Notes under the pieces: generated by a model
The model's input: only the letters and a program-made list of their open reading frames with translations
Databases searched by the model: none
What the model was told of the DNA's origin: nothing
Source of the DNA: Mesorhizobium sp. B2-3-12
GTDB lineage: Bacteria > Pseudomonadota > Alphaproteobacteria > Rhizobiales > Rhizobiaceae
Direction: 5' to 3'
Assembly: GCF_006442205.1 (NCBI RefSeq)
Contig: NZ_VFVR01000002.1
Location: 1-64,000 of the forward strand
Length of the DNA stretch: 64,000 nt
Part shown: positions 18,222 through 27,269 of the stretch, piece by piece
How the letters are laid out: each line of letters starts with the position of its first letter
Position numbering within the stretch: the stretch's first letter is position 1
Made by a program: the position numbers and the translations under genes

Positions 18222-18830
18222 TCACGACATCGTGTCGAGCTTGCGCTGCATGGCCGCGATCTGGCTTTTCAGCTCCTGAAGGTCGTCGGACTTCTCAGGC
18301 GCTTCCTTCCTGGCTGGCTCGATCGGGGCAGCGGCCGGCGCCGGGCCAATGGGCGGAAATGGTGTGAACAGCCGCATCGCGTTCTGGAACATTTCCATGT
18401 TGCGCCGGGTCTGCTCTTCGAGCGCCTTCATCGGCGTCGCCATCTTCATCACGTCGAGCGGCGACTTGCCGATGGCGCCCTTCATCTGCTCGCGAAAGCG
18501 CTCCTGCTCCTTGGAGAAAGCCAACATCGACTGTTCGAGGAAGCTCGGCACGATCATCTGCATCTGGTCGCCATAATAGGCGATCAGCTGGCGCAGGAAC
18601 GGGATCGGCAGCATGTTCTGCCCGTCCTTGTTCTCCAGCTCGAAGATGATCTGGGTCAGCACCGGATGGGTGATGTCGTCACCGGTCTTGGCATCCTGGA
18701 CGGTGAATTCCTCGCCCTTCTTGACCATCTCGGCCAGATCCTCGAGCGTCACATAGGTGCTCGTCCCCGTGTTATAGAGGCGGCGGTTGGCGTATTTCTT
18801 GATAATGATCGGGTCGTCTTTTGCGGCCAT
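18222..18830 (-). CDS. phaR: polyhydroxyalkanoate synthesis repressor PhaR
   Basis: A 202-residue DNA- and PHB-binding repressor of the PhaR/AniA family, which senses PHB granules and controls phasin and carbon-storage genes. The conserved N-terminal domain IIIKKYANRRLYNT..STYVTLEDLA is followed by a second conserved block QIIFELENKDGQNMLP and FLRQLIAYYG, then a variable Pro/Ala-rich tail. I prefer the ATG at 18830 because GGAGG is 6-7 bp upstream; the ATG at 18836 directly abuts it. Divergent from phaAB. Confidence 0.93.
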   Translation of the reverse strand: MAAKDDPIIIKKYANRRLYNTGTSTYVTLEDLAEMVKKGEEFTVQDAKTGDDITHPVLTQIIFELENKDGQNMLPIPFLRQLIAYYGDQMQMIVPSFLEQSMLAFSKEQERFREQMKGAIGKSPLDVMKMATPMKALEEQTRRNMEMFQNAMRLFTPFPPIGPAPAAAPIEPARKEAPEKSDDLQELKSQIAAMQRKLDTMS

Positions 18831-18946
18831 CTGCATCCTCCCCGGACACCGGCAAGCCTGCGTAAGCAGCCGGTAACGATTGCGCCCTTTTTGAGGATAT
18901 GCGCAAAAGCCTCACAATTCCAAGCAGTTTGTGCACTGCGGGATCA

Positions 18947-18985
18947 TATAATGCTGCATAGCAGGCAAAACATGCTGCGCAGCAG
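18947..18985 (+). promoter_or_regulatory. putative PhaR operators with a -10 box upstream of phaA
   Basis: A perfect TATAAT (18947-18952) is followed by two sites of the form CTGC-N3-GCAG: CTGCATAGCAG (18954-18964) and CTGCGCAGCAG (18975-18985). I recall this motif from studied alphaproteobacterial PhaR proteins. They lie between divergent phaR and phaA, in a position to repress phaA or autoregulate phaR. No convincing -35 box is visible at 16-18 bp. Confidence 0.55.
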
Positions 18986-19125
18986 CGGCCGTACCCTCGG
19001 CGCGGCGAGACGCGACCTGCTTGCGGCGCATGGGCGCCATGCCGATTTCCGGTTTGACTTGGGGTTGGGAAACGGCAAGAAAAGTCCCCAACGGCACAAC
19101 AACACCTTGAAGTCTGGAGAAGAAA

Positions 19126-20304
19126 ATGTCCGCTTCCATCGTCATTGCCAGCGCCGCGCGCACGGCCGTCGGCTCCTTCAACGGCGCCTTCGCCGCCACC
19201 CCCGCGCATGAACTCGGCGCCGTCGTCGTCAGGGAACTTTTGGCGCGTGCCGGTGTCGAGGCGGCCGAGGTGGACGAGGTCATCCTCGGCCAGGTGCTGA
19301 CCGCGGCGCAAGGTCAGAACCCGGCCCGCCAAGCCTCGATCCTTGCTGGCCTGCCCAAGGAAACCACCGCCTGGGGCCTCAACCAGGTGTGCGGCTCGGG
19401 CCTGCGCGCCATCGCGCTCGGCATGCAGCAGATCGCCACCGGCGACGCCAAGGTGATCATCGCTGGCGGCCAGGAATCGATGTCGCTGTCCCCGCACGCC
19501 GAGCACCTGCGCGCCGGCGTCAAGATGGGCGACTACAAGATGATCGACACTATGATCAAGGACGGGCTGTGGGACGCCTTCAATGGCTATCACATGGGCA
19601 ACACCGCCGAGAACGTGGCGCGCCAGTTCCAGATCACCCGCGACGACCAGGACCAGTTCGCGCTGGCCTCGCAGAACAAGGCCGAAGCCGCGCAGAAGGC
19701 TGGCAAGTTCAAGGACGAGATCGTCGCCTTCACCATCAAGGGCAAGAAGGGCGACACCATTGTCGACCAGGACGAATATATCCGCCATGGCGCGACGATC
19801 GACGCCATGACCAAGCTGAAGCCGGCCTTCGACAAGGACGGCACGGTGACCGCCGCCAACGCCTCCGGCATCAATGACGGTGCCGCCGGCGCGCTGCTGA
19901 TGACCGAAGCCGAAGCCGCCAGGCGCGGCATCACCCCGCTGGCGCGCATCGCCTCCTGGGCGACCGCCGGCGTCGATCCCGCTATCATGGGCACCGGCCC
20001 CATCCCCGCCTCGCGCAAGGCTCTGGAAAAGGCAGGCTGGTCCGTCGGCGATCTCGATCTTGTCGAGGCCAACGAGGCTTTCGCGGCGCAGGCCTGCGCC
20101 GTCAACAAGGACATGGGCTGGGATCCCTCGATCGTCAACGTCAATGGCGGCGCCATCGCCATCGGCCATCCGATCGGCGCCTCGGGCGCCCGCGTCTTCA
20201 ACACGCTGATCTACGAAATGCGCCGTCGCGGTGCCAAGAAGGGCCTCGCCACGCTCTGCATCGGCGGCGGCATGGGCGTCGCCATGTGCGTGGAAGCGCT
20301 CTGA
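19126..20304 (+). CDS. phaA: acetyl-CoA C-acetyltransferase (beta-ketothiolase)
   Basis: Condenses two acetyl-CoA to acetoacetyl-CoA, the first step of PHB synthesis. At 392 residues with the thiolase hallmarks: active-site Cys in [11 protein letters not shown], the [17 protein letters not shown] motif with catalytic His, and the C-terminal [10 protein letters not shown] with the second Cys. It is followed by phaB 121 bp downstream in the same direction. Confidence 0.96.
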   Translation: MSASIVIASAARTAVGSFNGAFAATPAHELGAVVVRELLARAGVEAAEVDEVILGQVLTAAQGQNPARQASILAGLPKETTAWGLNQVCGSGLRAIALGMQQIATGDAKVIIAGGQESMSLSPHAEHLRAGVKMGDYKMIDTMIKDGLWDAFNGYHMGNTAENVARQFQITRDDQDQFALASQNKAEAAQKAGKFKDEIVAFTIKGKKGDTIVDQDEYIRHGATIDAMTKLKPAFDKDGTVTAANASGINDGAAGALLMTEAEAARRGITPLARIASWATAGVDPAIMGTGPIPASRKALEKAGWSVGDLDLVEANEAFAAQACAVNKDMGWDPSIVNVNGGAIAIGHPIGASGARVFNTLIYEMRRRGAKKGLATLCIGGGMGVAMCVEAL

Positions 20305-20309
20305 AGAAA

Positions 20310-20403
20310 GTGAGCAGTGAATAGGAGTAGCGAATAGGGAAGAATGGCTTCAGCGCGGCGGGACATCAAATCCCTACTCGCTATTGGCTACTCCCTACTC
20401 ACT
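20310..20403. repeat. hairpin of heptad repeats between phaA and phaB
   Basis: Two imperfect inverted arms of about 31-33 bp (20310-20340 and 20371-20403) separated by 30 bp. The left arm reads AGTGAGCAGTGAATAGGAGT and the right arm, reversed, AGTGAGTAGGGAGTAGCCAA. Each arm is itself a run of heptads of the type AGTGAAT/AGCGAAT. It folds into a long stem inside the phaAB transcript and ends about 20 bp before the phaB ribosome binding site. Confidence 0.75.
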
Positions 20404-20425
20404 CTTCCGACCAAAGGGAGGACAT

Positions 20426-21151
20426 ATGACCAAGGTTGCAATCGTCACGGGCGGATCGCGCGGTATCGGCGCGGCCATCTCGATCGCTTTGAAGAACGCC
20501 GGCTATTCGGTTGCCGCCAACTATGCCGGCAATGACGAGGCCGCGGCGAAATTCAAGGCCGAGACCGGCATTCCAGCCTACAAATGGTCCGTCGCCGATT
20601 ATGACGCCTGCGCCGCCGGCATCAAGCAGGTCGAAGCCGATCTCGGCCCGGTCTCGGTGCTGGTCAACAATGCCGGCATCACCCGCGACGCCATGTTCCA
20701 CAAGCTGACGCGAGAACAGTGGAAAGAGGTGATCGATACCAATCTGTCCGGTGTTTTCAACATGACGCATCCGCTGTGGGGCGGCATGCGCGACCGCAAG
20801 TTCGGCCGCGTCATCACCATCTCCTCGATTAACGGCCAGAAGGGCCAGGCCGGCCAGGTCAATTACTCCGCCGCCAAGGCGGGCGACATCGGATTCTCCA
20901 AGGCGCTCGCGCAGGAAGGCGCGCGCGCGGGCATCACCGTCAACGTCATCTGCCCCGGCTACATCGCCACCGAGATGGTCAAGGCGATCGACGAGAAGGT
21001 GCTCAACGAGCGCATCATCCCGCAAATCCCGGTCGGCCGCCTCGGTGAACCGGAGGAGATCGCGCGCTGCGTCGTCTTCCTTGCTTCCGAGGATGCCGGC
21101 TTTATCACCGGCTCGACCCTCACCGCCAATGGCGGCCAGTATTTCGTCTAG
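20426..21151 (+). CDS. phaB: acetoacetyl-CoA reductase
   Basis: NADPH-dependent reduction of acetoacetyl-CoA to (R)-3-hydroxybutyryl-CoA, second step of PHB synthesis. A 241-residue short-chain dehydrogenase: TGGSRGIG cofactor loop (9-16), NNAG, catalytic Ser in SSINGQKGQ and Tyr/Lys in NYSAAKAG, and a C-terminus ending TANGGQYFV typical of PhaB. The start ATG is preceded by AGGGAGGA. A PHB synthase gene is not in the window. Confidence 0.96.
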   Translation: MTKVAIVTGGSRGIGAAISIALKNAGYSVAANYAGNDEAAAKFKAETGIPAYKWSVADYDACAAGIKQVEADLGPVSVLVNNAGITRDAMFHKLTREQWKEVIDTNLSGVFNMTHPLWGGMRDRKFGRVITISSINGQKGQAGQVNYSAAKAGDIGFSKALAQEGARAGITVNVICPGYIATEMVKAIDEKVLNERIIPQIPVGRLGEPEEIARCVVFLASEDAGFITGSTLTANGGQYFV

Positions 21152-21878
21152 GCGTTGATTTCGGCTGGCCCACCGGCCGGCGGCCTTGACCGGCGAAAAC
21201 GGGTCGGGAAACCGATCCGTTTTGCAATTGATGCTCTGGAGCTACAGCGCCCCGCTGGCACCGGCTGACTCAATCCGGCACGCAAGGGTTAATGGGGGTG
21301 GCGCCTCTGTGCGAAACCGTGTGGCCAAGCCTGTGGATTATCGGTGGATAAGTTGTTCACAACACAAGATATTGAGGGAACAAACCAAGAAAATATCGCC
21401 GGCGCCGCTTTGTCGCCGATTCGTTCCGGCTTTGAGCGCAATGTTAACATTAATGGCCACGATTGCCTGCAATTCCTTAACACCGAGTTCAGAAAGATTA
21501 ACAATATCATAATGTTGAGCGCGTCGCGCCATGCCTCGCGTATCGTTTACCGGCAAAAGTTAAGGGCAGGATACACTTAGCATAAAACGGGCCAGTTCGG
21601 TGATTCAGCATGTGGTGAAGCTCATGGTCATAAAATCCATATCTAGCCGTGAACAAAAGCTGAATCTGACGGAGTCACCGATTCGTCGCTGATTCGTTCC
21701 AGACTCGTTCCAACTGTTAAGCAGGGGCTGATTTGCGGGCTGACGCGGGCACCTTCGGAACCCGGACGGAACATTCCGCTTTCGCTTCGCGCCTGAAATC
21801 CCTATGTGTCGGCTGTCATACGCGCCGTCCAGGCACGCTCCCGACAACGAGAGGCCAGAAAGCCTTATTTCCGAGCCG
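21152..21878. other. 727-bp AT-richer intergenic region
   Basis: Lies between phaB and the helicase. It has DnaA-box-like 9-mers at its left (21332-21351) followed by about 200 bp that is visibly AT-richer than its surroundings, with repeated GTTAAC/TTAACA/TTAAT words (about 21441-21510). Small open frames (for example 21344-21580) are without family features. It may hold the helicase promoter; a replication or DnaA-regulatory function is possible. Confidence 0.45.
21332..21362. promoter_or_regulatory. DnaA-box-like cluster
   Basis: TGTGGATTA (21332-21340) and GGTGGATAA (21343-21351) each match the reverse complement of TTATCCACA in 8 of 9 positions and are tightly packed, followed at once by the near-palindrome GTTGTTCACAAC (21351-21362 region). 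Could bind DnaA; no oriC marker gene is adjacent. Confidence 0.35.
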
Positions 21879-24800
21879 ATGAACATCCAGCAGAAACACA
21901 CCGAGCCGCTGATCCTGTCGGGCCGCGACGTGACCGCCGTGCTTGGGCCGACCAACACGGGCAAGACCCATCTCGCCATCGAGCGCATGGTGGCGCACGA
22001 AACCGGCGTCATCGGCCTGCCGCTGAGGTTGCTGGCCCGGGAGGTCTACAGCCGCGTCTGCGAAAAGGTCGGCGCCCACAAGGTCGCGCTGATCACCGGC
22101 GAGGAGAAGATCCAGCCGCCGGGCGCCAAATATTCGGTCTGCACCGTCGAGGCCATGCCGCGCGAGACCGACGCTGCCTTCGTGGCAATCGACGAGGTGC
22201 AACTGGCCGGCGACCTCGAGCGCGGCCATATCTTCACCGACCGGATCCTACATCTGCGCGGCCGCCAGGAAACGCTGCTACTCGGTGCCGCCACCATGCA
22301 CGGCATTCTCCAACGGCTGCTGAAGGGCGTCTCCGTGGTGACGCGGCCAAGGCTGTCGCATCTCGCCTATGCCGGCTCCAAGAAACTGACCCGCCTGCCC
22401 AGGCGCACCGCGATCGTCGCCTTCTCCGCCGACGAGGTCTACGCCATTGCCGAACTGATCCGCCGCCAGCAAGGTGGTGCGGCCGTCGTGCTCGGAGCGC
22501 TCTCGCCGCGCACCCGCAATGCCCAGGTGGCGCTGTTCCAGTCCGGCGACGTCGACTATCTCATTGCCACCGACGCCATCGGCATGGGCCTCAATCTCGA
22601 TCTCGACCATGTCGCCTTTGCCCAGAACCGCAAGTTCGACGGCTACCAGTACCGCAATCTGACCGCGGCCGAACTTGGCCAGATCGCCGGCCGCGCCGGG
22701 CGGCATCTGCGCGACGGCACCTTCGGCGTCACCGGTCAGGTCGATCCGCTGGACGAGGATCTGGTCCAGAAGATCGAGAGCCATGATTTCGACCCGGTGA
22801 AGGTGCTGCAGTGGCGCACCGCCCAATTCGATTTCGCCAGCCTTGAGGCGCTGAAGCGCTCGATCGAAACCAACGCCCCGGTCGAGGGCCTGACACGCGC
22901 GCTGCCGGCCGTCGACGCGCAGGCGCTCGAACATCTCTCCCGCGACGAAGACATCCGCGCGCTTGCGACTAATGCCAAGCGCGTGGCGCTGCTTTGGGAA
23001 GCCTGCGCGCTGCCCGACTACCGCAAGATCGCGCCCGCCCAGCATGCCGACCTGATCGCCTCGATCTATATGGACCTCGCTCGCCACGGCCATGTCGACG
23101 AAAACTACATGGCCGAGCAGGTGCGCCGCGCCGACACCACCGAGGGCGACATCGACACGCTGTCGCACCGCATCGCCCAGATCCGTACCTGGACATTCGT
23201 GTCGAACCGGCCCGGCTGGCTGGCCGATCAGGCACACTGGCAGGAAAAGACGCGCGAAATCGAAGACAGATTGTCGGATGCGCTGCATGAGCGGTTGACG
23301 AAACGCTTCGTAGACCGCAGGACTTCCGTCCTCATGCGGCGCCTTAGAGAAAATACCATGCCTGAAGCCGAAATCAGCCCTACCGGAACCGTCCTTGTCG
23401 AAGGCCATCACGTCGGCGAGTTGCAAGGGTTCCGCTTCACCGCCGACCAGACCGCCGGCGGCGAAGACGCCAAGGCCGTGCGCACGGCCGCGCAAAAGGC
23501 GCTGGCCGCCGAATTCGATGCCCGCGCGGAGCGCTTCGGCGCCTGCGCCAATGGCGACCTCGCGCTCGGTTCGGACGGCACGCTGCGCTGGATCGGCGCG
23601 CCGATCGGCACGCTGGTTTCGGGCGAGGACGCGCTGAAGCCGCGCCTGGTGCTTCTGGCGGACGAACAGCTCACCGGCCCGGCGCGCGACAAGGTCGCCG
23701 CGCGTGCCGAGCGCTTCGTCAATTTCCAGATCGAGTCCCTGCTGAAGCCGTTGGTCGACCTGAAAAATGCCGAGCAGATTTCCGGCATCGGCCGCGGCAT
23801 CGCCTTCCAGTTGGTCGAGAATTTCGGCCTCATCAACCGCCGCGACATCGCCGAAGAGATGAAGTCGCTCGACCAGGAAGGCCGCGCCGCACTGCGCCGG
23901 CTCGGCGTGCGCTTCGGTGCCTACCACGTCTTCGTGCCGGCGCTGATCAAGCCCGCGCCGGCCGGACTGGTGACCTTGCTGTGGGCGTTGAAGAACGACG
24001 GCAAGGACAAGCCTGGCTTCGGCGATGTCGTCCATGCGCTGGCATCGGGCCGCACCTCGGTTGTCATCGATCCGGCCTTTGACAAGGCCTTCTACAAGCT
24101 GGCCGGATACCGCAATCTCGGCCGCCGCGCCGTGCGCATCGACATTCTGGAGCGGCTGGCCGACCTGATCCGCCCGGCGACCAACTGGAAGCCCGGCCTC
24201 GGCCAGCGTCCGGACGGCGCCTATGACGGCCAAGCCTTCATGGTGACGCCGCCGATGATGTCGATCCTCGGCGCCACCGCCGACGACATGGAAGAAATCC
24301 TCAAGGGGCTCGGCTATCGCGCCGAACCGAAGCCGGCGGCGGAAGTCAAGGCACGGCTGGAAGCGCAGGACAGTGCCGCGCGGGAAGCCGCAGCGGCCAA
24401 GCTCGCGGCCGAAGAGGCCGCGCGCGCCGAACAAGCCAAGGCAGCGGAACAGGCGGCGGCGCCGGCCGTCGTCGAGGGTTCGGAGTCGTCGCCCGATGTG
24501 GACGCGGAGACCGTATCCGAGGTTCCAGCCGAAATCGTTGCGGACGCTCCGGCGGAGGCTGTCGCGGAAGAGCAATCAGAAGCGACCGCCGAGGTTGCGG
24601 ATGAGGAGACGCCTGTAGCTGAAGCCGCCGAGCCGGCACAGGTTGAACCACAAGCCGAACCTGAAACCGCCGAACCTGAAGCTGCGGCGGTTGAAGCCTC
24701 GCCCGCGGACGAAGCAGCGCCGGCGGAGCCGGCCGCTGACGCTTCCACCTCGACGGAGGCGGCCGAACCCGTTGCCGTGGCGGAAGCCGCGGCTGAACCG

Positions 24801-25268
24801 GCCGCCGAAGCCGAAGCGCCAAAGCCTATCCTGCTGTGGCGGCAAGGGCGCTTCGACCAGCGCCCCCGCCATCACGAAGGCCGAAACAATCGCCAGCGCA
24901 ACGGCCAGGCGCGCGGCCGCGGCAACGCGCCGGCCGATGCCGCCGCCGCACCCGCCACGCCAGGAGAGCGTCCCGCCCATGAAGGACGCCGCGACGGCGC
25001 CGGCAAGCCGCGCTTCGACCGCTCGAAGTTCAAGCCCAAGCCTGGCACCGAAGGCGAACAAAGGCGCGACGGCCGCCCGCAAGGCGATCGTGCCGAGCGC
25101 CGCGAAGGCCGGCCGGACTGGAAGGGCGGCAGGCCGGAAGGCAAGGGCGGGCCGCAAGGCGGCAAGCCTGCATTCCAGGCCAAGCCACGCGAGGAGCGCC
25201 CGGTGCGCTTCGACCCGGATTCCCCCTTCGCCAAGCTCGCCGCCTTGCGCGACCAGCTAAAGAAGTAG
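21879..25268 (+). CDS. SUV3-like superfamily 2 helicase with low-complexity tail
   Basis: A 1129-residue DExH-type ATP-dependent RNA helicase of the SUV3/MgpS-like family found in Alphaproteobacteria. Walker A GPTNTGKT (23-30), DEVQ box (105-108), then motif VI-like QIAGRAGRH. A middle region of about 500 residues precedes a tail of about 300 residues: first Ala/Glu/Pro-rich and acidic, then basic with Arg-Gly stretches (RQRNGQARGRGN, RPQGDRAERREGR) that resemble RNA-binding RG-rich tails. ATG at 21879 places Walker A at the usual distance. The S4 RNA-binding gene follows 13 bp later, supporting an RNA role. Confidence 0.88.
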   Translation: MNIQQKHTEPLILSGRDVTAVLGPTNTGKTHLAIERMVAHETGVIGLPLRLLAREVYSRVCEKVGAHKVALITGEEKIQPPGAKYSVCTVEAMPRETDAAFVAIDEVQLAGDLERGHIFTDRILHLRGRQETLLLGAATMHGILQRLLKGVSVVTRPRLSHLAYAGSKKLTRLPRRTAIVAFSADEVYAIAELIRRQQGGAAVVLGALSPRTRNAQVALFQSGDVDYLIATDAIGMGLNLDLDHVAFAQNRKFDGYQYRNLTAAELGQIAGRAGRHLRDGTFGVTGQVDPLDEDLVQKIESHDFDPVKVLQWRTAQFDFASLEALKRSIETNAPVEGLTRALPAVDAQALEHLSRDEDIRALATNAKRVALLWEACALPDYRKIAPAQHADLIASIYMDLARHGHVDENYMAEQVRRADTTEGDIDTLSHRIAQIRTWTFVSNRPGWLADQAHWQEKTREIEDRLSDALHERLTKRFVDRRTSVLMRRLRENTMPEAEISPTGTVLVEGHHVGELQGFRFTADQTAGGEDAKAVRTAAQKALAAEFDARAERFGACANGDLALGSDGTLRWIGAPIGTLVSGEDALKPRLVLLADEQLTGPARDKVAARAERFVNFQIESLLKPLVDLKNAEQISGIGRGIAFQLVENFGLINRRDIAEEMKSLDQEGRAALRRLGVRFGAYHVFVPALIKPAPAGLVTLLWALKNDGKDKPGFGDVVHALASGRTSVVIDPAFDKAFYKLAGYRNLGRRAVRIDILERLADLIRPATNWKPGLGQRPDGAYDGQAFMVTPPMMSILGATADDMEEILKGLGYRAEPKPAAEVKARLEAQDSAAREAAAAKLAAEEAARAEQAKAAEQAAAPAVVEGSESSPDVDAETVSEVPAEIVADAPAEAVAEEQSEATAEVADEETPVAEAAEPAQVEPQAEPETAEPEAAAVEASPADEAAPAEPAADASTSTEAAEPVAVAEAAAEPAAEAEAPKPILLWRQGRFDQRPRHHEGRNNRQRNGQARGRGNAPADAAAAPATPGERPAHEGRRDGAGKPRFDRSKFKPKPGTEGEQRRDGRPQGDRAERREGRPDWKGGRPEGKGGPQGGKPAFQAKPREERPVRFDPDSPFAKLAALRDQLKK

Positions 25269-25281
25269 GCTCGGCACTTCG

Positions 25282-25668
25282 ATGGTTGCTGAAGGCCGCC
25301 AGCGCATCGACAAATGGCTGTTCTTCTCGCGTGCGGTCAAATCGCGCTCGCTGGCGGCCAAATTGGTGGTCGCTGGCCGCGTGCGCATCAATCGCGACAA
25401 AGCAGCGCAGGCTTCCGATCTGGTCAAGCCGGGCGACGTGCTGACCATCACGCTCGACCGGCGTATCTTCGTCTGGAAAGTGCTTGGCGCTGGTGCGCGA
25501 CGCGGCCCGGCCGAGGAAGCCCGCACCCTTTATGAAGACATGTCGCCGCCGCCCACACCCAAGGGCGACGCCCTTCCCGATGCCATCCCGGCGCTGCGCG
25601 AGGCTGGCAGCGGCCGCCCGACCAAAAAAGAGCGCCGCCAGACCGACCGGTTGCTCGACGAAGATTGA
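25282..25668 (+). CDS. S4 domain RNA-binding protein (Hsp15-like)
   Basis: A 128-residue protein with an N-terminal S4 domain (QRIDKWLFFSRAVKSRSLAA, then GRVRINRDKA and KPGDVLTI), as in the ribosome-associated heat-shock protein Hsp15. The C-terminal part is basic and unstructured (RPTKKERRQTDR). It follows the helicase by 13 bp, so both are probably cotranscribed and act on RNA or stalled ribosomal subunits. Confidence 0.9.
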   Translation: MVAEGRQRIDKWLFFSRAVKSRSLAAKLVVAGRVRINRDKAAQASDLVKPGDVLTITLDRRIFVWKVLGAGARRGPAEEARTLYEDMSPPPTPKGDALPDAIPALREAGSGRPTKKERRQTDRLLDED

Positions 25669-25899
25669 GCCCCCGTCGAACAGAAGCGGAGTGCTCCGCA
25701 GGCAACCGCAGGCAAAAAACAAAACCGGCGCCGGCAAACGGGCGGTGCGCGAGGCATGCCAGGCCTTCGCGGCGGCGCCCTTGCGGATTTCCATTCCCAA
25801 ACCTTGGCGTCGCTGGGAATGGCCACCCTTGCAAGCGACCGATAAAGGCGTTACCTCACGGAAAAAGCCAGCAAAAACTGGACGTCCCGGAGCCGCCCG

Positions 25900-26238
25900 A
25901 TGACCTATGTCGTGACCGACAACTGCATCAAATGCAAATATATGGACTGCATCGAGGTCTGTCCGGTCGACTGTTTCTACGAAGGCGAGAACATGCTCGT
26001 CATCCATCCCGACGAGTGCATCGACTGCGGCGTCTGCGAACCGGAATGCCCGGCCGACGCGATCAAGCCCGACACAGAGTCGGGCCTCGACAAATGGCTG
26101 CAGATCAACACCGAATATGCCGACAAATGGCCCAACATCACCGCCAAGAAGGAGCCGCCGGCCGACGCCAAGAGCTTCGACGGTGAGGCCGGCAAGTTCG
26201 AGAAATACTTCTCCGCCGAGCCCGGCGAAGGCGATTGA
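25900..26238 (+). CDS. fdxA: ferredoxin, 7Fe (3Fe-4S/4Fe-4S)
   Basis: A 112-residue FdxA-type ferredoxin. The first cluster motif [18 protein letters not shown] carries a CxxC then CxxxCP arrangement and the second is [12 protein letters not shown], giving one [3Fe-4S] and one [4Fe-4S] centre. The C-terminal extension (about 45 residues with WPNITAKK) is usual for this alphaproteobacterial group. Cytoplasmic low-potential electron carrier; redox partner unknown. Confidence 0.95.
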   Translation: MTYVVTDNCIKCKYMDCIEVCPVDCFYEGENMLVIHPDECIDCGVCEPECPADAIKPDTESGLDKWLQINTEYADKWPNITAKKEPPADAKSFDGEAGKFEKYFSAEPGEGD

Positions 26239-26607
26239 CAACACCGCTGTAAAGGCTTGTATGACGTAGCGTAACAGGCAAGTCGGATTAACCGCCTTGA
26301 CAGGCGGCGATTGGTTATGGCCTCCGCTTACGCAGCAAAACCTTGATTCTTCCGACTTTTTGTGTTACATCAGCGAAACATGCCGGTGACACAACGTCGA
26401 TTTATGGCGCAGACGCCCCAAATCACTGAAAGGTGAAAATCCCACTCCGGACCAGAGCGATCTGGGCCAGGCGGTCGCAATTCGTGCGGTTTGCCGGTCC
26501 CGACTTTTCCGGTGGGTTCATCTGTTGTGCGGCTAATGATCGGTGACCCCGATCACGTGAGTTCAGCCGGCACCGCCGCCGGCCCACAACAAGGAGTTCA
26601 GGGCGTA
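26239..26607 (+). promoter_or_regulatory. 369-bp spacer and leader upstream of carD
   Basis: No gene is apparent. A weak sigma-70-like pair, TTGATT (26343-26348) and TACATC (26366-26371) spaced 17 bp, would give a leader of over 200 nt to the CarD ATG. A TTGACA (26299 region) without a matching -10 box is also present. Nothing else stands out. Confidence 0.35.
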
Positions 26608-27189
26608 ATGGCAACGATCACCCCGCAGAAGAAGTCCACGGCCGCGCGTCACGGTTTCAAGACCGGCGAGTACATCGTCTATCCGGCGCATGGCGTCGGC
26701 CAGATCGTCTCGATCGACGAGCAGGAAGTGGCTGGCCACAAGCTGGAACTGTTCGTCATCGACTTCCAGAAGGACAAGATGCGCCTGAAGGTGCCGGTCG
26801 CCAAGGCGACCTCGATCGGCATGCGCAAGCTGTCGGAAGAGGATTATGTCGAGCGCGCGCTGAAGGTCGTGCAGGGTCGCGCCCGCGTCAAGCGCACCAT
26901 GTGGTCGCGTCGCGCCCAGGAATATGATGCCAAGATCAATTCGGGCGATTTGATCTCGATCTCGGAAGTCGTGCGCGACCTCTACCGCGCCGACAACCAG
27001 CCGGAACAGTCCTATTCCGAACGCCAGCTCTACGAGGCGGCACTCGACCGCATGGCGCGCGAGATAGCGGCCGTCAACCGTATGTCGGAAACCGAAGCCG
27101 TGCGCCTGATCGAGGTCAACCTCAACAAGGGACCGAAGCGCGGCGCCAAGGCCGACAACGAGGAAGCCGAGCAGGAAGAAGCTGCCTGA
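26608..27189 (+). CDS. CarD family transcriptional regulator
   Basis: A 193-residue RNA-polymerase-binding regulator of the CarD/CdnL family, which stabilises open promoter complexes, often at rRNA promoters. The N-terminal RNAP-interaction domain begins GFKTGEYIVYPAHGVGQIV and is followed by the helical C-terminal DNA-binding domain (KRTMWSRRAQEYDAKINSGD). The acidic tail (EEAEQEEAA) is common in Rhizobiales. ATG at 26608 follows AAGGAG; the upstream frame extension is non-conserved. Confidence 0.93.
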   Translation: MATITPQKKSTAARHGFKTGEYIVYPAHGVGQIVSIDEQEVAGHKLELFVIDFQKDKMRLKVPVAKATSIGMRKLSEEDYVERALKVVQGRARVKRTMWSRRAQEYDAKINSGDLISISEVVRDLYRADNQPEQSYSERQLYEAALDRMAREIAAVNRMSETEAVRLIEVNLNKGPKRGAKADNEEAEQEEAA

Positions 27190-27212
27190 ATCCCCTCGTC
27201 CTAGAGTTCACG

Positions 27213-27241
27213 AAAAACCCGGCCTCGCGCCGGGTTTTTTG
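27213..27241 (+). terminator. Rho-independent terminator after carD
   Basis: Stem AAACCCGGC / GCCGGGTTT with a 5-nt loop followed by a run of T, 23 bp after the carD stop. The A-run on the left side lets it also act for the convergent ABC transporter operon. Confidence 0.9.
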
Positions 27242-27269
27242 TCTTTGGCATTGCCGGAGATTGCCGCGG

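Noticed and set aside
18772..20169. 465-codon open frame on the minus strand
   Set aside because: Mirror of phaA and start of phaR; the phaA frame has all thiolase motifs.
21344..21580. 78-codon open frame in the AT-rich spacer
   Set aside because: Starts inside the DnaA-box-like cluster, no ribosome binding site and no recognisable domain.
22278..24575. 765-codon open frame on the minus strand
   Set aside because: Antisense to the helicase; basic/acidic mosaic without domains.
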